NCBI GenBank assembly: GCA_020438915.1
Contig: JAGQTR010000185.1
Coordinates: forward strand, 1 to 9,320
Source: Mycobacterium sp.
Lineage (GTDB): Bacteria; Actinomycetota; Actinomycetes; Mycobacteriales; Mycobacteriaceae
Length of the DNA: 9,320 bases
Reading direction: 5' to 3'
The notes below the pieces were generated by a model. The model was not told the DNA's origin. It did not search any database and was given only the letters and a program-made list of their open reading frames with translations. Numbering within the stretch: the first letter of the stretch is position 1; every line of letters begins with the position of its first letter. The translations under genes were made by a program, and so were the position numbers. Positions 1-5,972 of this stretch are shown piece after piece.

Positions 1-9
1 GACGCTCAT
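1..9 (-). CDS. Possible start of prrB (sensor kinase), tentative
   Basis: In mycobacteria the gene directly after prrA is normally prrB, the membrane sensor histidine kinase that phosphorylates PrrA. Reading the minus strand, an ATG at 9-7 is followed by codons for Ser and Val before the window ends. That would fit the Met-Asn-Ile/Val opening I remember for PrrB only loosely. A second in-frame ATG lies at 18-16, with an AGG only 3 nt before it. The support is almost all synteny: three codons prove nothing, and no good ribosome binding site precedes the ATG at 9. The start could also lie beyond the left edge. A competing plus-strand reading of the same bases is listed separately. Confidence 0.27.
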
Positions 10-40
10 CTTCGTCATCGACCTGTTGTCCACCCGCTGA
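2..40 (+). CDS. Possible C-terminal tail of a plus-strand protein, tentative
   Basis: The plus-strand frame starting at base 2 reads TLIFVIDLLSTR and then a TGA stop at 38-40. All twelve sense codons end in G or C, as real genes do here, and the hydrophobic stretch ending in Asp-Leu-Leu-Ser-Thr-Arg resembles the last transmembrane helix of an ABC permease. However, high third-position GC is shared by the minus-strand frame over the same bases, because their third positions coincide, so this does not decide the strand. If real, the gene would converge on prrA. It excludes the prrB reading at the same place. Confidence 0.18.
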   Translation, partial: TLIFVIDLLSTR

Positions 41-135
41 CACCTGCCGAAGCTGAGCTTGTGAGTGACATTTCTGGAAAAACTCGCAAAAACGTTCAGT
101 CTCGGCGGAGCAAAGGGGCGGGGAGCGGCGCAGAC
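41..135. other. Intergenic stretch downstream of prrA with phased A-tracts
   Basis: This stretch lies after the prrA stop codon. Its middle (about 68-98) is much richer in A and T than the surroundings. It contains two copies of AAAAAC, at 78-83 and 88-93, exactly 10 bp apart. No convincing stem-loop precedes the T-runs on the prrA transcript, so I do not call a terminator. If prrB begins near position 9, this would be the prrA-prrB spacer. Confidence 0.4.
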
Positions 136-837
136 CTACTGCTGCCGGAGAACGAATCCCACGCCGCGGACGGTGTGTAGCAAGCGGGGCGCACCGTTGG
201 CCTCGAGTTTGCGCCGCAGGTAGCCGATGAAGACGTCGACGACGTTGGTGTCTGCGGCGAAGTCGTAACCCCATACCAGCTCGAGTAACTGGGCGCGAGA
301 CAGCACTGCGGTCTTGTGCTCGGCCAGAACGGCGAGCAGGTCGAACTCCCGCTTGGTCAGGTCGACGTCCACCCCGTTGACCCGCGCGCGCCTGCCTGGG
401 ATGTCGACCTCAAGCGGGCCGACCGTGATGGTCTCCGAGGAGAAGGTCGCCGTCGATCCGCGTCTGCGCAGCAGCGCCTTGACCCGCGCCACCAGTTCGG
501 CCAGCACGAACGGCTTGACCAGATAATCGTCGGCACCGGCCTCCAGCCCGGAGACCCGGTCGTCGACCGAGGATCGCGCCGAGAGCACACACACCGGCAC
601 GTCGTTGTCCATCGCGCGAAGCGCGGTCACCACCGAGACGCCGTCGAGGACGGGCATGTTGATGTCGAGGACGATGGCGTCGGGCCTGGTCTCGGTGGCG
701 CTGCGCAGTGCTTCAGCCCCGTCGACCGCGGTGAAAACCTCGAACCCGGACAGTCGCAGTCCCCGCTCGAGCGAGGCGAGCACGTCGGGATCGTCATCGA
801 CCACGAGCACTCTGGGCGAGCCCACACCACTATCCAT
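136..837 (-). CDS. prrA: Two-component response regulator PrrA
   Basis: This is an OmpR/PhoB-type response regulator, a cytoplasmic DNA-binding transcription factor activated by phosphotransfer from PrrB. From the ATG at 837 it is 233 residues, close to the M. tuberculosis protein, and it matches PrrA almost residue for residue as I remember it. The receiver domain comes first, with the acidic pair in VVDDDPD, the phosphoacceptor Asp in IVLDINMP (about residue 58), a Ser in VLSARS and the conserved Lys in LVKPF (about 108). The winged-helix domain follows, with LTKREFDLLAVL, the recognition region TNVVDVFIGYLRRKL, and the wing TVRGVGFVL. A GTG at 843 would add two residues; I prefer the ATG, which gives a start (MDSG) like the MDTG in the M. 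tuberculosis protein. Neither has a strong ribosome binding site. In mycobacteria PrrAB is linked to early intracellular growth, viability, and nitrogen or redox adaptation (established knowledge). Confidence 0.96.
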   Translation of the reverse strand: MDSGVGSPRVLVVDDDPDVLASLERGLRLSGFEVFTAVDGAEALRSATETRPDAIVLDINMPVLDGVSVVTALRAMDNDVPVCVLSARSSVDDRVSGLEAGADDYLVKPFVLAELVARVKALLRRRGSTATFSSETITVGPLEVDIPGRRARVNGVDVDLTKREFDLLAVLAEHKTAVLSRAQLLELVWGYDFAADTNVVDVFIGYLRRKLEANGAPRLLHTVRGVGFVLRQQ

Positions 838-851
838 GCACACAATCTTGC

Positions 852-863
852 CCGATGAATCGG
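852..863. promoter_or_regulatory. 12-bp palindrome just upstream of prrA
   Basis: The bases CCGATGAATCGG form a palindrome with 5-bp arms (CCGAT and ATCGG) around a 2-bp centre. It lies about 14 bp upstream of the preferred prrA ATG, where it could be an operator or a small hairpin in the leader. OmpR-family regulators usually bind direct repeats, so an autoregulatory PrrA site is not the obvious reading. A chance occurrence is possible. Confidence 0.3.
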
Positions 864-940
864 CTGACTCGCGGGATGCTGCGCCGGACCGCCATGCGCG
901 CCAAGCGTCGATGCGGCTGGCCCTGGCGCCGGGGAAGGCT

Positions 941-971
941 TTGACCTCATCCGCTGTTGAGGTTCTACGGT
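941..971 (+). promoter_or_regulatory. Candidate sigma-A-type promoter for the ABC operon
   Basis: TTGACC at 941-946 matches five of six bases of the -35 consensus. It is followed after 19 bp by TACGGT at 966-971, which fits the mycobacterial -10 pattern TANNNT. Transcription would begin near 978, leaving a leader of about 55 nt before the GTG start at 1034. The spacing is at the long end of the normal range. An alternative -10, TTCTAC, sits 16 bp from the same -35. Confidence 0.4.
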
Positions 972-994
972 GAATCCACCTGGGGCAACCGGGG

Positions 995-1011
995 GCAAGT
1001 TAACTGCTTGC
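995..1011. promoter_or_regulatory. Inverted repeat in the ABC operon leader
   Basis: The sequence GCAAGTTAACTGCTTGC has perfect 5-bp arms (GCAAG and CTTGC) around a 7-bp centre. It also contains the self-complementary hexamer GTTAAC. It lies downstream of the candidate promoter and about 22 bp before the start codon, where it could be a repressor operator. No regulator gene for it is present next to the operon. Confidence 0.3.
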
Positions 1012-1018
1012 AGGCAAT

Positions 1019-1025
1019 GGGAAGA
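1019..1025 (+). promoter_or_regulatory. Ribosome binding site fixing the GTG start of ABC gene 1
   Basis: GGGAAGA lies 8 nt before the GTG at 1034. A TAA stop at 1031-1033 is in the same frame and directly abuts the GTG, so translation cannot start further upstream. Together these settle the start. Confidence 0.65.
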
Positions 1026-1033
1026 TCTACTAA

Positions 1034-2935
1034 GTGAATGAATCCTCGAATGGGCTCCGTGCGGCGCCGGCAATAGCGCCGCCGTCCACCCGGGCTGGGC
1101 CCAGTTCGGATCTGTGGCGGATGTTGCCCTACCTGATGCCCTACCGCGTTCGCTGGGTGGCGATGATCGTGGTAGCTCTTGCCAGCCTCGGCGCCACCGT
1201 GGCGATCCCGCTGATGACCAAGGCGGTCATCGACGGTCCGGTCCGGCATCAGGACCAGCAGGGACTCTGGCTGCTCGGTGCCGCGGCGATGGGCGTGGGG
1301 GTCGCCGAGGCGGTGCTGTGGTTCATCCGACGCTGGTTGGTGGCCCGAGCCACGATGGGCGTCGAGGCCGACATCCGTAAACAGATGTACGCGCGACTGC
1401 AAATCCTGCCGATGTCATTCCACGGTAAGTGGCAGTCCGGTCAGCTGCTGTCGCGAATCATGAACGATCTGAGCACGATTCGTCGTTTCCTGTCGTTCGG
1501 GTTGATCTTCTTGATGCTCAACATCCTGCAGATCGTCGTCGTCACCGCGATTCTTCTGGCCATGTACTGGCCGCTCGGGGTGGTCGTGCTGGTCTCGATC
1601 GTGCCGATAACGCTGACGGTGTTGCACTTCCAGCAGGAGTACACGCGGCTGTCCCGCCGCGCGCAGGACCAGGCCGGGCATGTGGCAACCCACGTCGAAG
1701 AGGCCGCCCTGGGTCTTCGTGTCGTCAAGTCGTTCGGTCGCGAGGACTACGTCTATGACCGGTTCGATGACCAATTGACCGATCTGTACGACACCCAGGT
1801 GAGCCGGGTCTCGGTCTCGGCGAAGTTCTGGACGTTGTTGGAGATCATCCCGAACCTGACCCTGATCGTCGTGCTCGGCTTCGGTGCCTACGCGGCGGGT
1901 CATGGCTACGTGACGATGGGCACCCTCGTTGCCTTCATCACGATGATGCTGTCGCTGGTGTGGCCGATCGCGTCGTTGGGGTTCTTGCTGTCGATGACGC
2001 AGGAGTCCTTCACCGCGGCAAACCGCATCGCCGAAATATTCGACGCACCAATCGACATCGTCGACGGTCCACAGGATCGCACCCCCGACGGCGGACGCCT
2101 CGAGCTGGTGGATGTCGGATTCCGGTTTCCCGACGCCGAGCCCGGCGACTGGGCGCTGCGTCACGTCAGCGTGACCGTCGAACCCGGCGAAACGCTGGCA
2201 CTCGTCGGCTCGACCGGGTCGGGCAAGTCGGTGCTGGTCGGGCTGCTCTCCCGGCTGTACGACGTCACCGAGGGCGAGATTCGCATCGACTCGCAGGATA
2301 TCCGCGAGTTCTCGCTGGAAGCGCTGCGTCGGGCGGTGGCCACCGCATTCGAGGATCCGACGCTGTTCTCGATGTCGGTCGCCGAGAACCTACGTCTGGG
2401 TCGCCCGCAAGCCAGTGACACCGAACTGCGCGAAGCCGTCGACGTTGCCGCCGCACAGTTCGTCTACGACCTGCCGTTCGGCTTGGAGACCCGGATCGGC
2501 GAACAGGGCATGAGCCTGTCCGGCGGTCAGCGGCAACGACTTTCGCTAGCCCGAGCGATCCTGGCGCACCCCAGGATTCTGGTGCTCGACGACACACTGT
2601 CCGCCCTGGACATCCACACCGAGGCCGTGGTCGAAGAGGCGTTGCGCCGGGTGCTGCATGCGGTGACCGGGATCGTGGTGGCGCACCGAGCATCGACGGT
2701 GCTGCTCGCCGACCGGGTCGCCCTGCTGCAGAACGGGACCATCACCCACGTCGGCACCCATGCCCAATTGCTCGCCGAGGTCCCTGAGTACCGGTATCTC
2801 TTGGCCGCCGATGATGAACTCGACGACGGTGCGGAGCGGAACTGCCTATGGGACGACGACGAACTGCGCGTGCGCGGGCACGGTGGCGACGACCGCGGCT
2901 GGCTGGAGCGCGAGATCCTGGAGAAACGGCCATGA
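1034..2935 (+). CDS. ABC exporter half-transporter, degenerate-site subunit
   Basis: This 633-residue protein is a type I (MsbA/MdlB-like) exporter half-transporter: a membrane domain fused to an ATPase, acting in the cytoplasmic membrane. Six transmembrane helices lie within about residues 40-318. In the ATPase, Walker A is GSTGSGKS (392-399), the signature LSGGQ (495-499), Walker B ILVLDD (515-520), the D-loop SALD and the switch His 551. Two key positions are altered: the catalytic Glu after Walker B is Asp 520, and the Q-loop Gln is Glu 440 (AFEDPTLF). Both are typical of the non-hydrolysing site in heterodimeric exporters. The C-terminus carries an unusual Asp/Glu-rich tail (about 590-633). 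The stop overlaps the start of the partner gene by 4 bp. The substrate is not readable from sequence; multidrug or lipid-like molecules are the usual family range. Confidence 0.93.
   Translation: MNESSNGLRAAPAIAPPSTRAGPSSDLWRMLPYLMPYRVRWVAMIVVALASLGATVAIPLMTKAVIDGPVRHQDQQGLWLLGAAAMGVGVAEAVLWFIRRWLVARATMGVEADIRKQMYARLQILPMSFHGKWQSGQLLSRIMNDLSTIRRFLSFGLIFLMLNILQIVVVTAILLAMYWPLGVVVLVSIVPITLTVLHFQQEYTRLSRRAQDQAGHVATHVEEAALGLRVVKSFGREDYVYDRFDDQLTDLYDTQVSRVSVSAKFWTLLEIIPNLTLIVVLGFGAYAAGHGYVTMGTLVAFITMMLSLVWPIASLGFLLSMTQESFTAANRIAEIFDAPIDIVDGPQDRTPDGGRLELVDVGFRFPDAEPGDWALRHVSVTVEPGETLALVGSTGSGKSVLVGLLSRLYDVTEGEIRIDSQDIREFSLEALRRAVATAFEDPTLFSMSVAENLRLGRPQASDTELREAVDVAAAQFVYDLPFGLETRIGEQGMSLSGGQRQRLSLARAILAHPRILVLDDTLSALDIHTEAVVEEALRRVLHAVTGIVVAHRASTVLLADRVALLQNGTITHVGTHAQLLAEVPEYRYLLAADDELDDGAERNCLWDDDELRVRGHGGDDRGWLEREILEKRP
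2920..2926 (+). promoter_or_regulatory. Ribosome binding site of ABC gene 2, inside ABC gene 1
   Basis: GGAGAAA lies within the last codons of ABC gene 1, with GGAG 8 nt before the ATG at 2932. It selects that ATG over an upstream in-frame ATG at 2848, which would add 28 Arg-rich residues not expected in this family. The ATGA overlap (2932-2935) points to translational coupling. Confidence 0.7.
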
Positions 2936-4752
2936 CGGCGCAGCCGCATTGGCGCGGCAAGTTCGACGAGCAGGCTGGCCTGCCTATCGATGAGACGGTG
3001 CCTCGACGGCGCGAGGCCCGCGCGCTGCTGGGGTCATTGCTTCGGCCCTACCGAGGGGCCCTGGTCGTGCTGGCTGTCATCGTGGTGGTGGAAAACGCTG
3101 CCCGGCTGTCGGTTCCGTTGCTGGTGCAGAAGGGTATCGATGACGGGATCCCACCGCTGGTCGACGGTGGACCGGCGCACACGCTGATGATGATCGTGGC
3201 CGCATTGGGTGCGGTGGTGGCGGTTCAGGCAACCAGCCGGATGTTCTTCCTGCGCCGCTCGGGACGAATCGGCCAGGAAGCGCTCTTAGAGCTGCGCAGA
3301 CGGGTCTTCCGCCATTTCGGCCGTCTGGACATTGCGTTTCACGACCGCTACACGTCCGGGCGGGTGGTCAGCCGGTCCACCAACGACGTCGAAGCGATCC
3401 AGGACATGCTGGAGACCGGGTTCGACAGCCTGATCACCGCGGTGCTCACGCTGTTCGGTACCGCGGCGCTGTTGGTGTTCCTCGACGTCAAGCTCGGTCT
3501 GATGTGTCTGGCGGCGTTTCCTGTCCTGGTGGTGCTGGTTTGGTGGTTCCACCGGGAGTCATCGACGATTTATCGCGAGGTACGCGAGATCTCGGCGCTG
3601 GTCATCGTGCAGTTCGTCGAGACCATGACCGGTATCAAGGCGGTGCAGGCGTACCGGCGGGAGCCGCGCAACCAGGAGATCTTCTCCGAAGTCGCCGACC
3701 GCTACCGGGCGATCAACGAGAAGACGTTCAAGCTGCTGGCGGTGTTCATGCCCGGCGTCAAGCTGGTCGGCAACATCACCACCGGTGTGGTGCTGCTCTA
3801 CGGCGGCTACCGGGTGCTCCAGGGTGAGATGACGATTGGCACGCTGGCGGCATTCCTGCTGTACCTTCGGATGTTCTTCGAGCCGATGCAGGAGATTTCA
3901 CAGTTTTTCAACACGTTCCAGTCCGCGTCTTCGGCGCTGGAGAAGCTCGCCGGCGTCCTCGCGGAGAAGCCCGGCATCGACGATCCGGAGCAGCCGGTCA
4001 CGCTGGCCGCTGTCGGTGGTGAGATCGCCTTGCGTCGCGTGCAGTTCGAGTATGCGCGCGGCCGACCGGTCTTACCTGAGCTCGACCTGGTGGTGCCCGC
4101 GGGGCAGACGGTGGCGTTGGTCGGGACGACGGGTGCGGGCAAGTCGACGATCGCCAAGCTGGTGACGCGGTTCTACGATCCGGTGTCGGGGTCGGTCACC
4201 CTCGATGGGGTCGACCTGCGCGAGCTGGCTCAGGCCGAGTTACGTCGGCACGTGGTGATGGTGACCCAGGAGAATTTCCTGTTCGGCGGGACCGTTGCCG
4301 ACAATATCCGCTTCGGCAGGCCGGATGCCGCCGACGACGAGGTCCGCGCCGCCGCCGTCGCTGTCGGCGCGGACACCTTCATCGAGGCGTTACCTGAGGG
4401 TTATGACACCGACGTCGCCAAGAGGGGCGGTCGACTCTCGGCGGGGCAACGGCAACTCGTCGCCTTCGCGCGGGCGTTTCTGGCCGACCCGGCGGTGTTG
4501 ATACTGGACGAAGCGACGTCGTCTCTGGATATCCCCAGCGAGCGGATGGTGCAGCGGGCGTTGGAGACGGTGCTGGCCGATCGGACCGCGCTGGTGATCG
4601 CCCATCGGCTGTCGACGGTGCAGATCGCCGACCGGGTCCTGGTACTCGAGCACGGCCGCATCGTCGAAGACGGATCGCCCGACGAGCTCACCACCCGCGA
4701 CGGTGGCCACTACGCCGCACTGCACCGGTCCTGGGTGCAGTCGCTGGCCTGA
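2932..4752 (+). CDS. ABC exporter half-transporter, catalytic-site subunit
   Basis: This 606-residue protein has the same architecture as its upstream partner: six transmembrane helices (about residues 42-318) followed by an ATPase. Walker A is GTTGAGKST (398-406), the Q-loop Gln 446 (VMVTQENF), Walker B VLILDE with catalytic Glu 527, the D-loop SSLD and the switch His 558. All are canonical. The signature is LSAGQ (502-506) instead of LSGGQ. Its Walker motifs therefore pair with the perfect signature of the partner to form a competent ATP site. Its weakened signature pairs with the partner's Asp-containing Walker B to form the degenerate site. This complementarity and the 4-bp gene overlap argue for an obligate heterodimer in the cytoplasmic membrane. 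The start is fixed by the ribosome binding site at 2920. Confidence 0.94.
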   Translation: MTAQPHWRGKFDEQAGLPIDETVPRRREARALLGSLLRPYRGALVVLAVIVVVENAARLSVPLLVQKGIDDGIPPLVDGGPAHTLMMIVAALGAVVAVQATSRMFFLRRSGRIGQEALLELRRRVFRHFGRLDIAFHDRYTSGRVVSRSTNDVEAIQDMLETGFDSLITAVLTLFGTAALLVFLDVKLGLMCLAAFPVLVVLVWWFHRESSTIYREVREISALVIVQFVETMTGIKAVQAYRREPRNQEIFSEVADRYRAINEKTFKLLAVFMPGVKLVGNITTGVVLLYGGYRVLQGEMTIGTLAAFLLYLRMFFEPMQEISQFFNTFQSASSALEKLAGVLAEKPGIDDPEQPVTLAAVGGEIALRRVQFEYARGRPVLPELDLVVPAGQTVALVGTTGAGKSTIAKLVTRFYDPVSGSVTLDGVDLRELAQAELRRHVVMVTQENFLFGGTVADNIRFGRPDAADDEVRAAAVAVGADTFIEALPEGYDTDVAKRGGRLSAGQRQLVAFARAFLADPAVLILDEATSSLDIPSERMVQRALETVLADRTALVIAHRLSTVQIADRVLVLEHGRIVEDGSPDELTTRDGGHYAALHRSWVQSLA

Positions 4753-4770
4753 GGGGGCGGCTGCTCACTT

Positions 4771-4832
4771 CGCCGAGTGTGCGGTGAGATCGCGATTTTG
4801 GCCTCAAATGCGATCTGTGGGCACACTCGGCG
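4771..4832. repeat. Long palindromic intergenic element, possible bidirectional terminator
   Basis: The outer arms CGCCGAGTGTGC (4771-4782) and GCACACTCGGCG (4821-4832) are perfect 12-bp reverse complements. Inside them is a symmetric 4-by-4 mismatch, then 7-bp arms AGATCGC (4787-4793) and GCGATCT (4810-4816), then a short ATTT/AAAT pairing around a GGCC-containing loop. The element starts 18 bp after the stop of ABC gene 2 and directly abuts the stop codon of the convergent epoxide hydrolase gene. RNA from either strand would fold, which fits a bidirectional terminator, although there is no T-run. The extended palindromic design also fits a dispersed REP- or MITE-like repeat. Confidence 0.7.
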
Positions 4833-5936
4833 CTATCGGAAGTCGGCGAAGAACCCGGCGACGTCCTCGACGAAGAGTTCGGGTTGCTCGAAGGCTGCGA
4901 AATGCCCGCCACGCGGCATGTCCGTCCAGCGGGTGATGTTGTAGTTGTTCTCGCACCAGTGCCGCGGCGGGCGCAGGATCTCCTTCGGGAACGACGCGAC
5001 GCCGGTGGGGAGGGTGACCGGCTCGCCGCCGGCGAAGCTGCCGAAGCTTTCCCAGTACAGCCGCGCCGATGATGCGCCTGTGCCCGCGGTCCAGTACAGC
5101 ATCACGTTGTCGAGCAATTCGTCCTTGGACAGCACGTTTTCGGGGTGACCGTCACAGTCCATCCACGACCGGAACTTCTCGACGATCCAGGCCAACTGCC
5201 CGACCGGCGAGTCGACCAAGCCGTAGCCCAGCGTCTGTGGTCGGGTCGACTGTTGTTTGGCGTAGCCCGAATCCCAATCCCGGTAGTAACGGAGGCGCGC
5301 GAGGGCAGCGGCCTCGTCGGCAGTCGGCTCGCCGAGATCCTTGGGCGGCCGGCCGAACGGCATATTGGTGTGGATTGCCACGCAGTGGCGGGCGTTGCGA
5401 CCGATCTGGGTGGTCACCATCGCACCCCAGTCACCGCCCTGCGCGCCGTAGCGGGAGTACCCCAGTCGCACCATCAGCTCGTCCCATGCCTCGGCGATAT
5501 GCTCGACCCCCCAACCGCTGGCCGTCGGTTTGCCCGAGTATCCGTAGCCGGGCAGGGACGGGCACACGACGTCGAACCCGGCGTCGTTGAGCGGTTCGAT
5601 CACCTTGGCGAACTCCACGATCGATCCCGGCCAGCCGTGGGTGATGATCACCGGGAACCCATCCCCTCGGGTGCACCGCCGGTGGATGAAGTGAATGGTC
5701 AGCCCGTCGATTTCGGTGGTGAACTGGTCGAACCGGTTGAGCGCGGCTTCCCTTGCGCGCCAGTCGTACTCGTGTTCCCAGTACTCGGCCAGCGTGCGGG
5801 TGTAGGCCAGCGGGATTCCCTGGTTCCAGTCATCCACGCATTCGCGCTCCGGCCATCGGGTGCGCCGCAATCGGTCTTTGAGGTCGGCCAGGACATCATC
5901 GGGCACAGCGATTCGGAACGGGTGGATGTCAGCCAT
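4833..5936 (-). CDS. Microsomal-type epoxide hydrolase (alpha/beta hydrolase)
   Basis: This 367-residue enzyme would open epoxides by adding water to give diols, through an ester on an Asp nucleophile. The N-terminal EHN domain (about residues 3-105) marks the microsomal-type family. The hydrolase core has the oxyanion motif HGWP (100-103) and the nucleophile Asp 169 in GGDWG. It also has the acid Glu 319 in SFPKEI and His 345 in RGGHFAAFE. The last two align with human microsomal epoxide hydrolase as I remember it. Probable ring-polarising tyrosines are Tyr 225 (DSGYAKQQ) and Tyr 294 (RLYWES), so the active site looks complete. No signal peptide or membrane anchor is seen, so it is likely cytoplasmic. 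The ATG at 5936 is preferred over a GTG at 5996, which would run into the divergent gene. No strong ribosome binding site precedes it, and the transcript may be leaderless. The natural substrate is unknown. Confidence 0.92.
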   Translation of the reverse strand: MADIHPFRIAVPDDVLADLKDRLRRTRWPERECVDDWNQGIPLAYTRTLAEYWEHEYDWRAREAALNRFDQFTTEIDGLTIHFIHRRCTRGDGFPVIITHGWPGSIVEFAKVIEPLNDAGFDVVCPSLPGYGYSGKPTASGWGVEHIAEAWDELMVRLGYSRYGAQGGDWGAMVTTQIGRNARHCVAIHTNMPFGRPPKDLGEPTADEAAALARLRYYRDWDSGYAKQQSTRPQTLGYGLVDSPVGQLAWIVEKFRSWMDCDGHPENVLSKDELLDNVMLYWTAGTGASSARLYWESFGSFAGGEPVTLPTGVASFPKEILRPPRHWCENNYNITRWTDMPRGGHFAAFEQPELFVEDVAGFFADFR

Positions 5937-5945
5937 GGTGAAGCC

Positions 5946-5953
5946 AGGATAAT
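5946..5953. promoter_or_regulatory. Overlapping divergent -10 elements
   Basis: GATAAT at 5948-5953 on the plus strand matches five of six bases of TATAAT and ends 8 nt before the GTG at 5962. On the minus strand TATCCT (5951-5946) fits TANNNT and ends 9 nt before the ATG at 5936. Both placements would give leaderless or nearly leaderless transcripts, which are common in mycobacteria. The -35 regions are weak on both sides. Confidence 0.42.
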
Positions 5954-5958
5954 CGGCA

Positions 5959-5972
5959 GGTGTGGGCACACC
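5959..5972. promoter_or_regulatory. 14-bp palindrome at the divergent promoter, operator-like
   Basis: GGTGTGGGCACACC has perfect 6-bp arms around a GG centre. It covers the start codon of the plus-strand membrane protein gene (5962). It also occupies the spacer to -35 zone of the proposed minus-strand promoter, the usual place for a repressor site. No regulator is encoded beside it. Confidence 0.35.

Larger units (their letters stand above)
844..1033. other. Divergent regulatory spacer between prrA and the ABC operon
   Basis: These 190 bases hold no supportable gene. They carry the promoters of prrA (leftward) and of the ABC operon (rightward). Visible elements are a 12-bp palindrome near the prrA start (852-863), a candidate sigma-A-type promoter for the ABC genes (941-971), a GCAAG/CTTGC inverted repeat (995-1011) and a purine-rich ribosome binding site (1019-1025). 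The right-hand part from about 995 is less GC-rich than the left. Confidence 0.6.

Noticed and set aside
316..858. A 180-codon plus-strand open frame opposite prrA
   Set aside because: The minus strand encodes PrrA with all its conserved residues. The antisense translation shows no domain.
1415..2164. A 249-codon minus-strand open frame opposite the first ABC gene
   Set aside because: It is rich in His, Gln, Arg and Asp, as expected for the antisense of hydrophobic coding sequence, and the sense strand carries the transporter motifs.
2848..2931. An upstream in-frame ATG extending the second ABC subunit by 28 residues
   Set aside because: The added segment is Arg-rich and overlaps the first gene in another frame. 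The ATG at 2932 has a good ribosome binding site and the classic ATGA overlap.
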